64,000 nucleotides of DNA, taken from contig NC_087063.1 of assembly GCF_963678635.1 (NCBI RefSeq), positions 73,059,617 to 73,123,616 of the forward strand. The letters run 5' to 3'. The translations under genes were made by a program, and so were the position numbers. Positions 33,286 to 44,558 of the stretch are shown here, piece after piece. The notes under the pieces are model-generated. The model was not told where the DNA came from. It did not search any database and saw only the letters and a program-made list of their open reading frames with translations. Within the stretch, counting starts at the first letter, position 1. Each line of letters opens with the position of its first letter. The stretch is from Symsagittifera roscoffensis. Taxonomy: Eukaryota > Xenacoelomorpha > Acoela > Convolutidae.

Positions 33286-35486
33286 CTTCCCCTAACAGGG
33301 TCTCCTTGAGCTTTTTCTGCCCTTATGCTTTTAAGTTTGTTCTCAATTTTTTCCCCACACCCATCAGTCATGTTAAGCCAGATATCCAGTACTGCAATAA
33401 CATTTTGACTATCATGCGAATTTCCGTCAACGTTCGGATCATCGAAAACCTCAGACGACCGACTAGAAGAGCTTTGATTAGATGACAGACCATAGCCCTG
33501 CATCGTAAGCTGCATAACATAGGCCAACTGCATGATTTCACGCATTCTTTCCAGCATTTGAACAAGTGCTATTTTATCAGTTCCGTCTGATGTGCCGCCG
33601 AAGTTCTTTTCGGTTTCGATGAGATGCGTTATATAATCTACTTGCGAGCACATACTGTTTCTAAGTGCAATCACGTCCAATCTGTGCATGATATCTGTAG
33701 CTTTCCAAATTTTGTAAAAGAGAATCTCTTTTTGGAGCCTGTAGGTCTCATCTAACTTTTCCAGAAGTCTTCTTTCTGCTTCAGGATCGTCCGGGGGAAT
33801 AGAATGTTCCCGGAGAAGTGACTCGACCCTATGGCTTACAACCGTCTCAACTCTCTTGTACATTCTGCGCTCTTTAACGTGATCGTTTTTACCGCACTTG
33901 ATATCGCAAACTTTACATTTTGAAAAGTAGTCGAAACAAGAACACCAATATTTCCAGAGACACTTGCATCCAAAATGGCACGTTTGCTCACATATGTTGC
34001 AATTCATGCAGTAATTTGCTACATTTTCGAGAAGTTTTCGATGAGCTCTGTAAGTAAGATTCGCACATTGAAACTCCTCTTTACCTCTCGCAATTGAAGT
34101 TAAAGCCAACAGAGCGTCTACACAAGCCTCTATATCTTTAAGTGTTAGCATAGAGTCCTTAATTTTCCATTTTATATCTTCTAGAATTACGTTCAAAGAA
34201 GCGCGATTTCTTAAGACTTCTTTCGTAAGTTGCAGATTTGTAACTGGAATGTTTTTAAGAGTTTCGAAAAATAGGTTAAACGCTTTTTCATTTTGCTCCC
34301 AAAATTGTCTATTTCTTGGAGTACGATTTTTGAAAAGACTGCTGCGGTTATCGATACAGTGGTATTCAATGTACGGAATCTGGTCAGCTTTGACACAAGC
34401 AAGAGCAGGTGGATCCTCTTCATCAGCAGCAAATGTGAACAAAATGATCAAATTTCTCTTCAAATCGACCCCGAACAGGTGCAGCACCTGATCTATACTG
34501 TGCTTTTCTTCTTTGGTCAATCTCCCTGAAGATGCCTTCATAATGAACGCCACCGATGCTATGCCATCAACTGTACAGGCTTTGTCGTCTTCGAAAAACT
34601 GCTTGATGCTCTCTATGATTTCCCGGTCCCTTAAAAGACCACGCGGATCTGCGAAACCCGGAGTGTCAATCAGCAGAATATTCTCGTCAAATCGAAAACC
34701 TCTCTGCCATTTTAGCTCGTATCCAGTTACCCAAGAGGTCATGCTCATTGCTTCGGAGTCTGAACCGAGGTCTCGCTCCTGCTTCTCTTTGCTCTTGTCC
34801 ACCAATTCAAACCGGAAAGAGTCTTCGAAACAAACTCCGTAAAGGTAATTCACAAAGGCGTTTATCATCAAAGTCTTGCCTGACCCTGTTATTCCTGTCA
34901 TCATGATGACTTTGGTCGGCTTGAACAGAGAGTCTAAGTCTCGCGACCCAACACTGATTCTTCTGATCTTCGCTTTTGGTTCCTCGTAACTCAAACAAGT
35001 CGGCAGTTTATATATCTGCAGGTTAGTGGTGCTAGGTTCCACCAAAGAACTTTTATCTTTCGTTCTTCTGGCCAGAAGCTTCGATTCCAACATTTCCGTG
35101 TCTCGCGCATAGTGTTCCAAAAAACCTATGCTTTCGTTCAATTCAATTAGAACTTGTTCAGTCTTTTTATTCCAGGAGTTAAATTTGATCGCGTTCTCCG
35201 TTTTAATCGACTGTTTAGCAAACCTGGGTCCTGAAATAAATTCGTTATTTGACTGATTGGTTCTTCTGATATGGCATCCATCCAAGAGCTGTTCAGCAAC
35301 ATTTTTTAGTTCCGTAGCTTCGTTCAGCAGCAATTTAAACCTCCGCTGCTTTTCTGGGTCATCGCAGGTTTCCTCATATAGTATACACAAATTTTCGAAT
35401 CGGTAAAGCGCCTTTCTAAGCTCTTCAAGAGTGCCCAGTGGTTTTACGATAAGATCAGCGACGTATTTGAATTGAACAGTATCCAT
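33168..35486 (-). CDS. 772-aa P-loop GTPase-like protein with Cys-rich segment
   Basis: A single uninterrupted frame from ATG 35486 to the stop at 33168. Residues 1-190 are mostly helical and charged. The nucleotide-binding core follows: P-loop GITGSGKT (198-205) and LLIDTPGFADPRG (271-283, the Walker B/G3 DTPG). A TFAADEE stretch near 351-357 may replace the usual G4 motif. Residues 493-531 are packed with Cys and His (CMNCNICEQTCHFGCKC... CKVCDIKCG), likely a zinc-binding module. The tail is helical and Ser-rich. This arrangement is seen in large, poorly characterised AIG1/septin-like GTPase families of many invertebrates and fish. The substrate and role are unknown. The 3' end is duplicated at 29995. 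The lack of introns could mean a retrocopy or an intron-poor genome. Confidence 0.85.
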   Translation of the reverse strand: MDTVQFKYVADLIVKPLGTLEELRKALYRFENLCILYEETCDDPEKQRRFKLLLNEATELKNVAEQLLDGCHIRRTNQSNNEFISGPRFAKQSIKTENAIKFNSWNKKTEQVLIELNESIGFLEHYARDTEMLESKLLARRTKDKSSLVEPSTTNLQIYKLPTCLSYEEPKAKIRRISVGSRDLDSLFKPTKVIMMTGITGSGKTLMINAFVNYLYGVCFEDSFRFELVDKSKEKQERDLGSDSEAMSMTSWVTGYELKWQRGFRFDENILLIDTPGFADPRGLLRDREIIESIKQFFEDDKACTVDGIASVAFIMKASSGRLTKEEKHSIDQVLHLFGVDLKRNLIILFTFAADEEDPPALACVKADQIPYIEYHCIDNRSSLFKNRTPRNRQFWEQNEKAFNLFFETLKNIPVTNLQLTKEVLRNRASLNVILEDIKWKIKDSMLTLKDIEACVDALLALTSIARGKEEFQCANLTYRAHRKLLENVANYCMNCNICEQTCHFGCKCLWKYWCSCFDYFSKCKVCDIKCGKNDHVKERRMYKRVETVVSHRVESLLREHSIPPDDPEAERRLLEKLDETYRLQKEILFYKIWKATDIMHRLDVIALRNSMCSQVDYITHLIETEKNFGGTSDGTDKIALVQMLERMREIMQLAYVMQLTMQGYGLSSNQSSSSRSSEVFDDPNVDGNSHDSQNVIAVLDIWLNMTDGCGEKIENKLKSIRAEKAQGDPVRGSIINRAKRAISVSIKSETVGAYRVLERKVESSLPDQSTL

Positions 35487-35489
35487 CGT

Positions 35490-37430
35490 AAACCAAAAGA
35501 CAGAACTAATTGCAACTTAAGAACTACTCAACCTTGATTCAACTCAACCTTTCGATGTCACAAGGATATTGCTGACAGAGCTCCAAATATTTTAAATCAC
35601 TTCAATGTTATTAGAGCCAAAGAGACATTTAAGAAATTTTGCCGTTACACTTACAGAACAAAACATTTGTCGTTTACTGAATCTTCGGGTTGACTAAATA
35701 GTTTTTGTAATTCTTAAAATTTCCAGCAATTACAAGCCCAAATCAATTTTGATGAGTACTCCACGCTTTCAAGTATCTGGCGTGAGCTGAAACATCACTT
35801 GATCATACGAAGGAAAGTAAAGTTCAAATTGTCGAAGAAATCATGAATCTGGCTATAGCTCGAACAAAACAATTTAACTAATTCCTGAAATAAGGAACAT
35901 TTTAATTTGCAATACGCTATGAAAACTTATTTGATAAATTAAAACAATTTCAACTTATCATTGACATCCAAGTTAATTCAAATAATATCAATCGAAACAG
36001 ATGAGAAAAATAACTAAATAATATTATAGAAATATAATAGATCCATAAACAAAGGCCCTGTTGCTTCTGACGCCGTCAGAACCATGCAGGAAGAAAGCTC
36101 GATGAAAAATATTTGTTAACTTATTAGAAAAAAAACTTTCAACCTGATAGATGTCATTTTTGGTGAGATTTTGACAAAACTGTTCAAGTAGAAAAACAGA
36201 TAGTTTTAGAAAGTTAATTAATTGTAAATGTATACGCGAAACCGGAAAAAATAACCGAATTGAGCAAAGACTTGTATTCTGGTCTTAAACTCCTCTGCTA
36301 ATGTACCCATTCGAAGGTCGACTTGCAGAGGAGTGAAAGAGCTCTGATGTTTTTAACTGGCTCGAGCCTTTTTATGTGATAAATATACGATGAAGTGCAA
36401 TGTAAGTGAAGATAGAAAGAAACAATAAGAAGCAAAGCAAACCCACAAAATACGAGAAACGACCGACAAAACCACTCAGAGTAGAAACTCCAAAACGTAT
36501 CAACTAACACCTCTGAGAACAAGAAGAGGTGTCTCAATAAAAAATCATGATGATGATGATGATACCCGCACCGAACTCGCATGGATCAAAATCGATTATA
36601 TTGTCATAATACGATCAGTATCTATAAAATTACAAAATAATGGATTTTATTGAGAGGTTAATCAAGAAATTTACAACTTTTTTCAAGTTTACAAATTTTA
36701 TCTCATTTCCTGTTTAGTGCAGTTGCTACGTTTTAAGTTTCAGAAAATGATACATTTCACATAAAAATTTATATTTTGTCCTTACACTTTTAATTCATTT
36801 CAGTTCACATCCCCTTCACTTTACTTCACCCCCTTTACTTTACCCTCCCCCCCCCCCCCATTTAGCAATCCGCCTCCTTCCCTACCAGTTTACAATAAGC
36901 TATGTTTACCCCCCCCCCCCTATGGTTGAACATGGGGTGATTTTTGTTAGTTTACACCACTCCCCCCCCCCCCCAGTTTACTCCCCCGCCTCAGTTTGTC
37001 TCCCCCAGTTTACCCCCTCCCCGCTTATTCAGTTCTCTCTTTAGTTAGAGAGGAGGTTAAAAACCTTGAGGGGATGACGTTTAGACATGGCATTTAGTAA
37101 AAAAAAACATTGCATACATTTTGCAAATTTCTTGCAAAATTTGCAAAATTGCTGCAAAAACAATCGAATTAGTTTCTTAAAACGAAATGGATAAAAAACA
37201 ACTTTATTGGATTTTGTTGGTTTTTTGTAAAAACAAAATAAAGTATAATTGATTATCCTGGCAAAAATATCGATTTCCTTGCCAAAAATATTGGATTATA
37301 ATAGATTCTTATGATATATATTAGTTTTTCGTGTTCAAAAATAATCTATTATAATGGCGGAATAATCAATTTCGTGGTCTGAATTTTAGATCTTCAATGG
37401 ATTTTAGTGGAATAATTTTGTCTCGGGAAT
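35490..37430. other. Intergenic, no recognised gene
   Basis: AT-rich sequence. A (ATG)n-like stretch lies at 36547-36562, and a C-rich stretch of oligo-C runs at 36820-37025. I see no gene. Confidence 0.5.
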
Positions 37431-37479
37431 CCATTCGAATCAATAAGGATCCATGAGCACCCGATGCGGGTATCAAAAT

Positions 37480-37605
37480 GTGTATCGTGTAAAGTTAGGC
37501 AGAAATGCACTCTTAATTAGGCGTACCCAGACGTCTAGAAGAACGAGGATTTGAAAAACAGGCGACCAGACATTCCAGGACAACATTAGCAACACTTTAC
37601 ATAAA
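37480..37605 (-). repeat. Probable 3' LTR remnant of the Gypsy element
   Basis: Matches 42238-42365 in the same orientation (shared AGACGTCTAGAAGAAC, CTTTACATAAA). The full LTR limits are not clear. Confidence 0.55.
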
Positions 37606-37611
37606 TCCCCG

Positions 37612-38034
37612 CTATAATTGTAGACCCCTGTTATTTTCTTCCACTTGCTGTTCGCTCACAGTTTTTGCAATACTCATGGATGGAACAGCAAGCTCCGACT
37701 CTGGATCGTATAAGAAAGCGACACCGCTTCCTCCTAACAAATAGCGCTTTTTGATTTTCACGGTGTGATGTTTTTCATTTTTTTGGTTAAAGTTTTTATA
37801 CCTGGCTGCGTCTTTACCCAGCCAGGTATACTCCTCGGCTCCTACGCTTGCCTCCTTTAAAGAAGGCATTTTTTGATTAATTACACTGTTCCGTTTAGAT
37901 TTTTCAGACTTGGTATTTTTGGTAAGTTTCGTAACACCGCAATTGCTTCTTGTCCATAATGCATTTCGAATCGCGTGAGGTTTGTGTTGCTGTGCGGAAC
38001 AAATCTTATTGCGCTCAGTGCCCTGGGTAATCAT
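37612..38034 (-). pseudogene. Gypsy integrase C-terminal region (open, 140 codons)
   Basis: A Lys/Asn-rich frame (KNTKSEKSKRNSVINQK, YKNFNQKNEKHHTVKIKK) lies downstream of the integrase core on the same strand. This is where Gypsy polyproteins carry a basic C-terminal tail. The end GSGVAFLYDPESE is unremarkable. About 228 bp of it is duplicated at 38257-38487. Confidence 0.5.
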
Positions 38035-38256
38035 TGTTTAAATTTTGCTGCTAACACTCCAATTTGTTGGTAGACCGTATAGGCCTCTTTCGGCGGTTAT
38101 CTTATTCGGTGTCGCAGCTCTCGAAGTGCCCTGGGGTGCTGAGGCTCGATTTCCTTCTCGGCCATCTCCTTTTCGTCCAGCAATCTTGGACGCGTCTAGT
38201 TTGTGCGTACATCGTCAGATCGCTACGTTTGTCTGAGTGCTACATTCTAAATGGGT

Positions 38257-38487
38257 CCTCCTCGGCTCCTACGCTTGCCTCCTTTAAAGAAGGCATTTTT
38301 TGATTAATTACACTGTTCCGTTTAGATTTTTCAGACTTGGTCTTTTTGTTAAGTTTCGCAGCACCGCATTTGCTTCTTGTCCATAATGCGTTTCGAATCG
38401 CGTGAGGTTTTTTTTTGCTGTGCGGAACAAATCTTATTGAACTCAGTGCCCTGAGTTATTATCGTTTAAATTTTGCTGCTAACACTC
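38257..38487 (-). repeat. Second copy of a 228-bp integrase-tail segment
   Basis: Nearly identical to 37831-38058 (CTCCTCGGCTCCTACGCTTG through TTTTGCTGCTAACACTC), separated by ~199 bp of other sequence. It is much more similar than the two LTR remnants, so the duplication happened well after insertion. Confidence 0.8.
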
Positions 38488-38499
38488 TTTCAAGTAAGT

Positions 38500-38800
38500 T
38501 ATGACGCAAATTTTGAGTGAGGTGATAATTCTTTCGAACATGCCCGTTGCCCTGTGATCCCGAACCGGTGATTTTAGTATTTCGACATTTTTAGCAAAAC
38601 TTTGAATCCTATTCGAAAAGACTCCGGACGCCTGGTCCATGTGGAGTTTTCTGGGGAGTCCGTGCGTAGCGGTATACTTTTTAGGAAATTTTAAGATGTT
38701 TTCAGAGTTCTTCTAGAGCAAGCATAGGTCGAAGGCCAGTGAGAAAACACATCTACAACTACTGGCGCATTTTTTTTCTCATTTTAACGTAATTAAGTTG
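38500..38800 (-). pseudogene. Gypsy integrase core remnant
   Basis: The minus strand contains VVDVFSHWPS, then after a frame change HGLPRKLHMDQASGVFS and SPVRDHRATGMFERIITSLK. These are recognisable as the rve integrase pattern (first Asp, second Asp, and the Glu before the R..I helix) of Ty3/Gypsy elements. At least one frameshift separates the parts. Confidence 0.75.
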
Positions 38801-40144
38801 CCTCCAGAAGTCTAATTGAACCACTCTGTTAGGTTCCTTTGGCTACCCCTTCATCACCCTTGTCTATATCCAGTTTTAGGTTTTTACCTGGCTCCAGGAA
38901 ACGTTTGCATAACTTGGTTGTTGCTGCCAAGTTCCTGCAAAATCTGTCGCGGCCTAGATGGTATCAATGCAGTCGGATTATAATATGGGTTGCCCCAGGT
39001 TCGTTACTATTTCTTTTGCCCACCGAGTCCTGTTCCATATTGCGTCTCGTGTTATCTTGAGTATGGAGTGGTTTTCGAGATCTGCCTCTACTACCTTCAG
39101 AGAGAGAATTTTGGTATGTTCTAGTCTCCTCGCTACCTATCTGTGGGCCCCTGTGGGGATCGCCGAGTATATTCATTTCTTTGGGTTAATTAGGGGGTAG
39201 CAAAGGCCCGGGAACCAAAAGAGATGATTGTGTTCAGTTTCTTAGAGGATGTTGGTTATTGGGACAGTTTTTAATTCGGAATAACCTCTATATCTGAGTC
39301 TGAGCTACTTGAACTAAAGGTTTGGACCGTTTTTGTTGGGTAGGACGTTTATATTGACATTTCCTGATCGCGTGGATGCATTTACAATGGCAGTGTTATA
39401 ATCCGGCTTGTTCGGAGTTGAGCTAGAGAATTGTAGGGCCAATTTTGGCGATATTTAAATTTGATTAGTATAATAAGAAGAAATTGAGTGAATGGATTGT
39501 AATCCTTGAGAACGAGGTGTGATGTTTCGCTTTCGCCTTGTGCATAAATTACGCAATACGCAAATATCTCTTTTGCCTGAATTTCACTCGCAGGACATTA
39601 TGCCCTCGGCCGGTTTGTTTAATTTACTGGATGTATTTGCAAATTCACCGAATCACGTACTGCCATTGAAACGTAGTTGCATGACTCGTCACCCTCAGCC
39701 ATTGGGTTTTATAAATTCTCGGTCCGATTATGTTATTTTACCTTGGCAATTCTTTTCTTTTGAAACGCCCTTGGCAGATTTAATGAATGGTTCATCATTT
39801 TAGTTTTTGCGACGGTAAATGTAGCATTGTAATGGATTCTGGGGGTGTGTCGGTAGAAGGGTATCTTGATAAAAAATCTATTATTCCCATTTTGATCCCT
39901 AAAGGTGTCCTTATTTATTATCGTACTGTAATAATCGATCGTACCACCGAGTAAACCTGCTAAAGAACACTGAACGTTTTGGTTCCTTTCGGCGATGAAA
40001 TCAATAATGTTAAGACTGCATTGTGGTTTGGAATAAGAGGCAACCGTAAATCTAGTTTTCTTATTAGTCGAGTAATCCCGTTACTGCTTATTTGATTACC
40101 TAGCCATTGGTAACTTGAATTCGCAAGTTCGCACTTTCGGAGTT

Positions 40145-40378
40145 TCAGCGCAGCGTTCGCTGCCCCATTTTTTCATGATTTTCTTTGTCAATGCGACATG
40201 TTTGATCTTGGTTCCCTTGAAAACAAAACAAAATATCGTCGAAGAACGCAGGTGCTTGCGGCAATTTTTTTGTAAGAGTGTCCATCACTCTTCGGAACTC
40301 CGCGGGCATCGTAGTTATTCCGTAAAAATGGTTTTTAAAGCGGTATGTCCCGGTGACATTTCCCCACCATTGAAGCAT
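40145..40378 (-). pseudogene. Gypsy reverse transcriptase palm remnant
   Basis: The minus strand reads YRFKNHFYGITTMPAEFRR and then FFDDILF. This is the Ty3/Gypsy pattern with the catalytic YxDD-type box here as FFDD. The frame is lost on both sides. Confidence 0.7.
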
Positions 40379-41209
40379 TGCATTGCTAGCTTGTTTTCGT
40401 TTTTAGCGCTACATGCGCGTAAGCGTATGTAAAAACGAGCTTTGTTAAACAAACTCCGCCTTCTTTTCTTTCTGCGATCATTTGACATATTCCGTCCATC
40501 AACTCACCTATGTTGAGCATTTTTCTTTACTTTTTCTTGTATAACTACTTGTTTAATTCCCTTGATTCCAGTGCCAAAGTTAAGCTCCCTTCTTTTATAA
40601 CCGTGATTACTATTAGGGACACGAACTGTTTCTCTGAAAACTCTCCAAGTTTGACAATGTGTCTCTTTTGCTTGTGTCTCCTTCTGTCACTGAAATTGCT
40701 CGATCTCTCTGGCGCAGCTCCAAATCCAGATATCCCATCAAGTCGCGCCCGAGGAATGACTGGTGATTTCGTGCGATGGCCAAAATCTTCTGCTGCGTCA
40801 CTCACCGTTTAATTCTATTGTGACTTTTGCTTTTCCGAGTGTATGGATTCTGTTGTAGTTATAGTCTAAGAATTCGTCCTTCCTTGGGAGCAGATGATTA
40901 TTGGCCTTGCCCATTGCGCGCTTTAGTTCAGGCAACTCAAAACAGTTATGAGGGAGCCACTGTCTACCCACAGTCACATGCGTATGCCGCAAACGTTTGT
41001 CAGGACTCTGGCATTAGGTATCTAGAATTCTGTTATGTTTTGTTCACGTTTTATCGCCATTGCCATATACTCACTCCATGCCGTGGACGGATTGTGTTCC
41101 CATTTAGCTTCCTTATTCACCCATCCGACCGACTGGACCTGGCTACTGCTTGACATGCTCTGGATGCTTTGGTGGTGTTCCTGTCTGTCCTGCACCATTC
41201 CAACTCGTC

Positions 41210-41404
41210 CTATCCCTCTCCACTAGTTAGCTCCTCTACAGGTTGCGCGGCATGTTTTCTCATAGTGGCCGATTTTTTACGGGCATTGAGCGTTCCATTT
41301 TTTGTCGAGCAAACGTTGATATGGTCTGGTGTGAAGTTAGGCGCATCGCAATTGTAGCATTTACGTGTGTTTGTTCCCTCGGTCCGGTTCCGCTTCCGCC
41401 TCAC
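41210..41404 (-). pseudogene. Gypsy gag zinc-knuckle remnant
   Basis: Minus-strand CYNCDAPNFTPDHINVC gives C-x2-C-x8-H-x3-C, in a basic context (KRNRTEG...). A CCHC-like knuckle at this place in the element fits gag nucleocapsid. The neighbouring frames at 41.36-42.04 kb are acidic and Arg-rich and may be the rest of gag. Confidence 0.55.
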
Positions 41405-42237
41405 CCTCGGCTTCGGTAGCCCGTTCCCCCTCTGATGTTTCCCACTGTCTCATGCTTATTAATAATATGAGGCGCTGTTGACGCTTGTTTTCCGGTATAT
41501 GATTTCTAGGCCCAATCGCCTCGTTCATACAAAAGAGCCATCCGAACTCTTCAGGAATTTTTGTCGATCGTGATAATTCGCGCTCGCAATCCGATTCTTT
41601 CATATTCAAATCATGCGTACGTCCCTCAAATTTTTGGCACGTTTGTCAAGTCGTATCGTCCCGCAAGTGCACTTAGCTCCGCATGAAATTTTTCAAAAGT
41701 TTCATTTTTGCGTTGTTATCGTCCACAGAAGAGTCCTCTTTTAAATCGTATTATTTCTTCATCCTTTGAATACACGTTCCATGTGGTCCAATACTCTGGG
41801 ATATCTCTCAGTTCTGATATCAACCCAGAGTTATCTAGCTTTGAACATACTTTGTGCCTCATCGCTAATGCCCAGATAGAGATTCGATTAAAATTTCTTT
41901 TCGGCTCCGTCCGGTTTTTTCCTTTCACTTCTGTTGGCGGAGCGGTTACTTGGGTCGCTGCAAGCGTGTCAACGGAAAAGAAGTCGTATCTATATCGAAA
42001 AGAATCTATATCGTTTTTCGCTATCATCGGGTGCGGAAACACCGATAGAGGTGTATGACATTATGTTTCAGTGACCGACGGACATCCCCAATTTAATTTG
42101 ATTATCAAATCCTTCCAATAAGTCCGAGGGTCGCGTGTTCTGGAATCCCAGAAGAAAAAAACATTCAAAGGGTCCCCCTTTTTTATCTGCTGGAAAAACA
42201 GATAGTATGTGAAAGTTAATTTTAAGTATATATCAAA

Positions 42238-42365
42238 CTGTATATCATGTAAAAATAGGCAGATCTGCACTCCTTTTTGGGCGTATCTAGACGTCTAGAA
42301 GAACAGTAGTTAGAAAGAAAGGTGGCCAGAAATCCAAGGACAACAGTAGCAGAACTTTACATAAA
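42238..42365 (-). repeat. Probable 5' LTR remnant of the Gypsy element
   Basis: Matches 37480-37605. No convincing primer-binding site could be placed next to it. Confidence 0.5.
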
Positions 42366-42399
42366 CTTTACAGACATAAACTGGACCCCTAGGTCAAAA

Positions 42400-43415
42400 C
42401 ACAGGGAGCTATTGCAGGAAGCTTTTGTGAGATGCCCACAAAAATAACAGCAACACAAATCAGAACAGCACTGCCTTGGCACTAGGAAAAGCCAGAGTTG
42501 CCCCACTAAAGCAACACATCAAATAAACTGTGGCTTCAAGCAGCGGTCTTCGAAGCTCGTTTAGCGAACTCATCAAATGTGAAAAACGAATCAAAACCAA
42601 CGATACCCATATGTGGATATACAGAAAGACAGCACTAGGTGGAGCAAAGTTTTTACTAGGCACGAAATTTTTATATGCTTAGCCATGGAATTATTTCTTG
42701 ATAGTTGCAACTCGTTACTAGGTACCCTAGAGGCGAAAAAATTGATGAGACTCAAAACCGGGCTGACACAGAGCCCATTGGGATCTCTTTAACTACATCC
42801 CCCCTCGGGTACCTAGTAAATATAACGCCCCCCCCCCCCCCCATAAAGAAATAAATCAACGGCTAAGCATATCAGAGTTTTATACCTAGCAACAAATCTC
42901 CCCCTACTTTTGCAAAAGGGGGAAATAGTTAAAGAGTCGCGGATTGTTTGGGACCGTATAGGGACCAACAAAAAACTGTTGACCGTGGTGACCAAAAAAA
43001 TTGTCACGGGGACCTAAAGTATATCCACAAAGAACATGGGGCAAGAATTTGTTACGTTTAGACCGAGGGGAAATATTGATTTTTTGGGTGGGAAAAGTAA
43101 AAAGACCCCATATTCTCAACCAAGTGCTATCAGTGTCATGTTATGTTGTTCTCAGCAATTACATTGCATATTACAAAATCGCGAAATTAAGAAACTTGGG
43201 CGGAATAAATACAAAGACGGGCTTGATATAGTATCTATTGATCTATCCTACGCAAAAATGGGGGGAGATTGCTCAATTGGCCCTAAATGGCGCCATTAGA
43301 TGACTTTGGGGTCGGTCAGAAGTGGTATGTCGTGAAATAATTCCGCAGGCAAAAGGTTCGAACTTTTCCAGCGATAGTTTGACCCTCGGCATGTCACTGC
43401 GCATGCTAGCGTGCA
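42400..43415. other. No recognised gene; oligo-C run
   Basis: A 13-15 nt C run lies at 42828-42842. Short frames on both strands lack recognisable motifs. Confidence 0.45.
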
Positions 43416-43419
43416 CACT

Positions 43420-44558
43420 CCCGGGTTGACCTCCATAGACCGAAAATGCTAATCATACAATTTCATACACTTAGTCTATGGAAAAATGCTAGTCATACAA
43501 ATTTCATACATTTTTGCAAAATGAGTTTAATCGAATTTCAAAGGTATTTTATAGTTGTTTTGGTATCGAAATTGGTAGCTCTTCATAAAAAAGGAGAAAA
43601 AATGGTATGAAAAAAATGCTAACCATACAATTTCCATTAATGGAAAATGTATGATTAGAATTTTTTTAAATTTTTTTTTGTGAAAAAAAAGCTTTGAACA
43701 ATCAATTTAACTGCTGGCAAAACATTTAAGCGTTTTTTGGGCTGCTACGACTGAAAACTTTGACTTTTTTTATTTTTTTTTCTGAAAAAAAACACTAGTC
43801 TTACAATGCTCAAGTATTTTTGAAATTGCCTCCAAAAAGTTGTTTTTCTTTCAACTGAAAATTGATTTTCGTATTCAAACAAACAATTTTTGAAAAAAAA
43901 ATTGCATGCGAAATTTAATTTTTTGTGTGTATAACGAAGTCCTGGATATACTAATATTGGATTTTTTTTCCTTTTCTCTTCATATCTTTTTTTAAAAACG
44001 CTTAAAACTCCTCTTTCTTTTGTATGACATGTTTTTGTATGCCTTGATCAATGTCTGGTATTTAAAAATTCAAATTTTAGAATTTAGAAAATTTTAATCA
44101 TCTTTGAAAATTATTGCCACAATTTAAGAAATCATTACTTTCGTTATACTATATTTTACATGAGACAATTGTATAAATTATGCATTTCGAAAACAGATTA
44201 TAAACTTTTGAACTAATGTTTTGGAAATCGATTACAATGAGCATTTTGATATGCAATGGGATTATATACTCTTCTTGTAGACGGCCAAACTGTTGGTTAC
44301 TACGTTTGAGTAATCAAGGTTTATGTCATTTGTGTTCGGTTACGAACACAACCAAAAAATTTTGAGAAATTAAAATGTAAAAAATCAATATTTTTGATTT
44401 ATGGAAAAATGCTAGTCATACAATTTCCATATATGAAAAAATACTAATCAAAGACCTTTCATGCAATTTTCTGTACGTATGGAATTGTATGGAAAGTGTA
44501 TGACCAGCATTTTTCCATATATGGAAATTGTATGACTAGTATTTTTGGTCAACCCGGG
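43420..44558. mobile_element. Foldback element with CCCGGGTTGACC ends
   Basis: The left end, CCCGGGTTGACC...AAAATGCTAATCATACAATTTC, is mirrored at the right end by GAAATTGTATGACTAGTATTTTTGGTCAACCCGGG. Inner inverted copies of ATGCTAGTCATACAATTTCC lie at 43487, 43616, 44409 and 44500. The interior is AT-rich and non-coding. The right part is included in the tandem duplication at 44161-45411. Confidence 0.75.

Larger units (their letters stand above)
37430..42400 (-). mobile_element. Decayed Ty3/Gypsy LTR retrotransposon
   Basis: In minus-strand order the block holds a CCHC-type gag zinc knuckle (41.2-41.4 kb), a possible protease/RT border (40.8-41.0), a reverse transcriptase palm (40.15-40.38), an integrase core (38.5-38.8) and an integrase tail (37.6-38.05). 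All are broken by stops and frameshifts. Direct repeats of about 125 bp at 37480-37605 and 42238-42365 share AGACGTCTAGAAGAAC and several other blocks at roughly 70 percent identity. They are probably LTR remnants, so the insertion is old. No envelope gene was seen. Confidence 0.75.

Noticed and set aside
39519-39803. 94-codon plus-strand frame inside the Gypsy block
   Set aside because: It runs against the element's coding strand and has no similarity to retroelement or host proteins that I recognise.
42061-42180. Primer-binding site next to the probable 5' LTR
   Set aside because: A TCTGGGATTCCAGAA stretch looks faintly tRNA-like, but the LTR border is not defined and the match is too weak.
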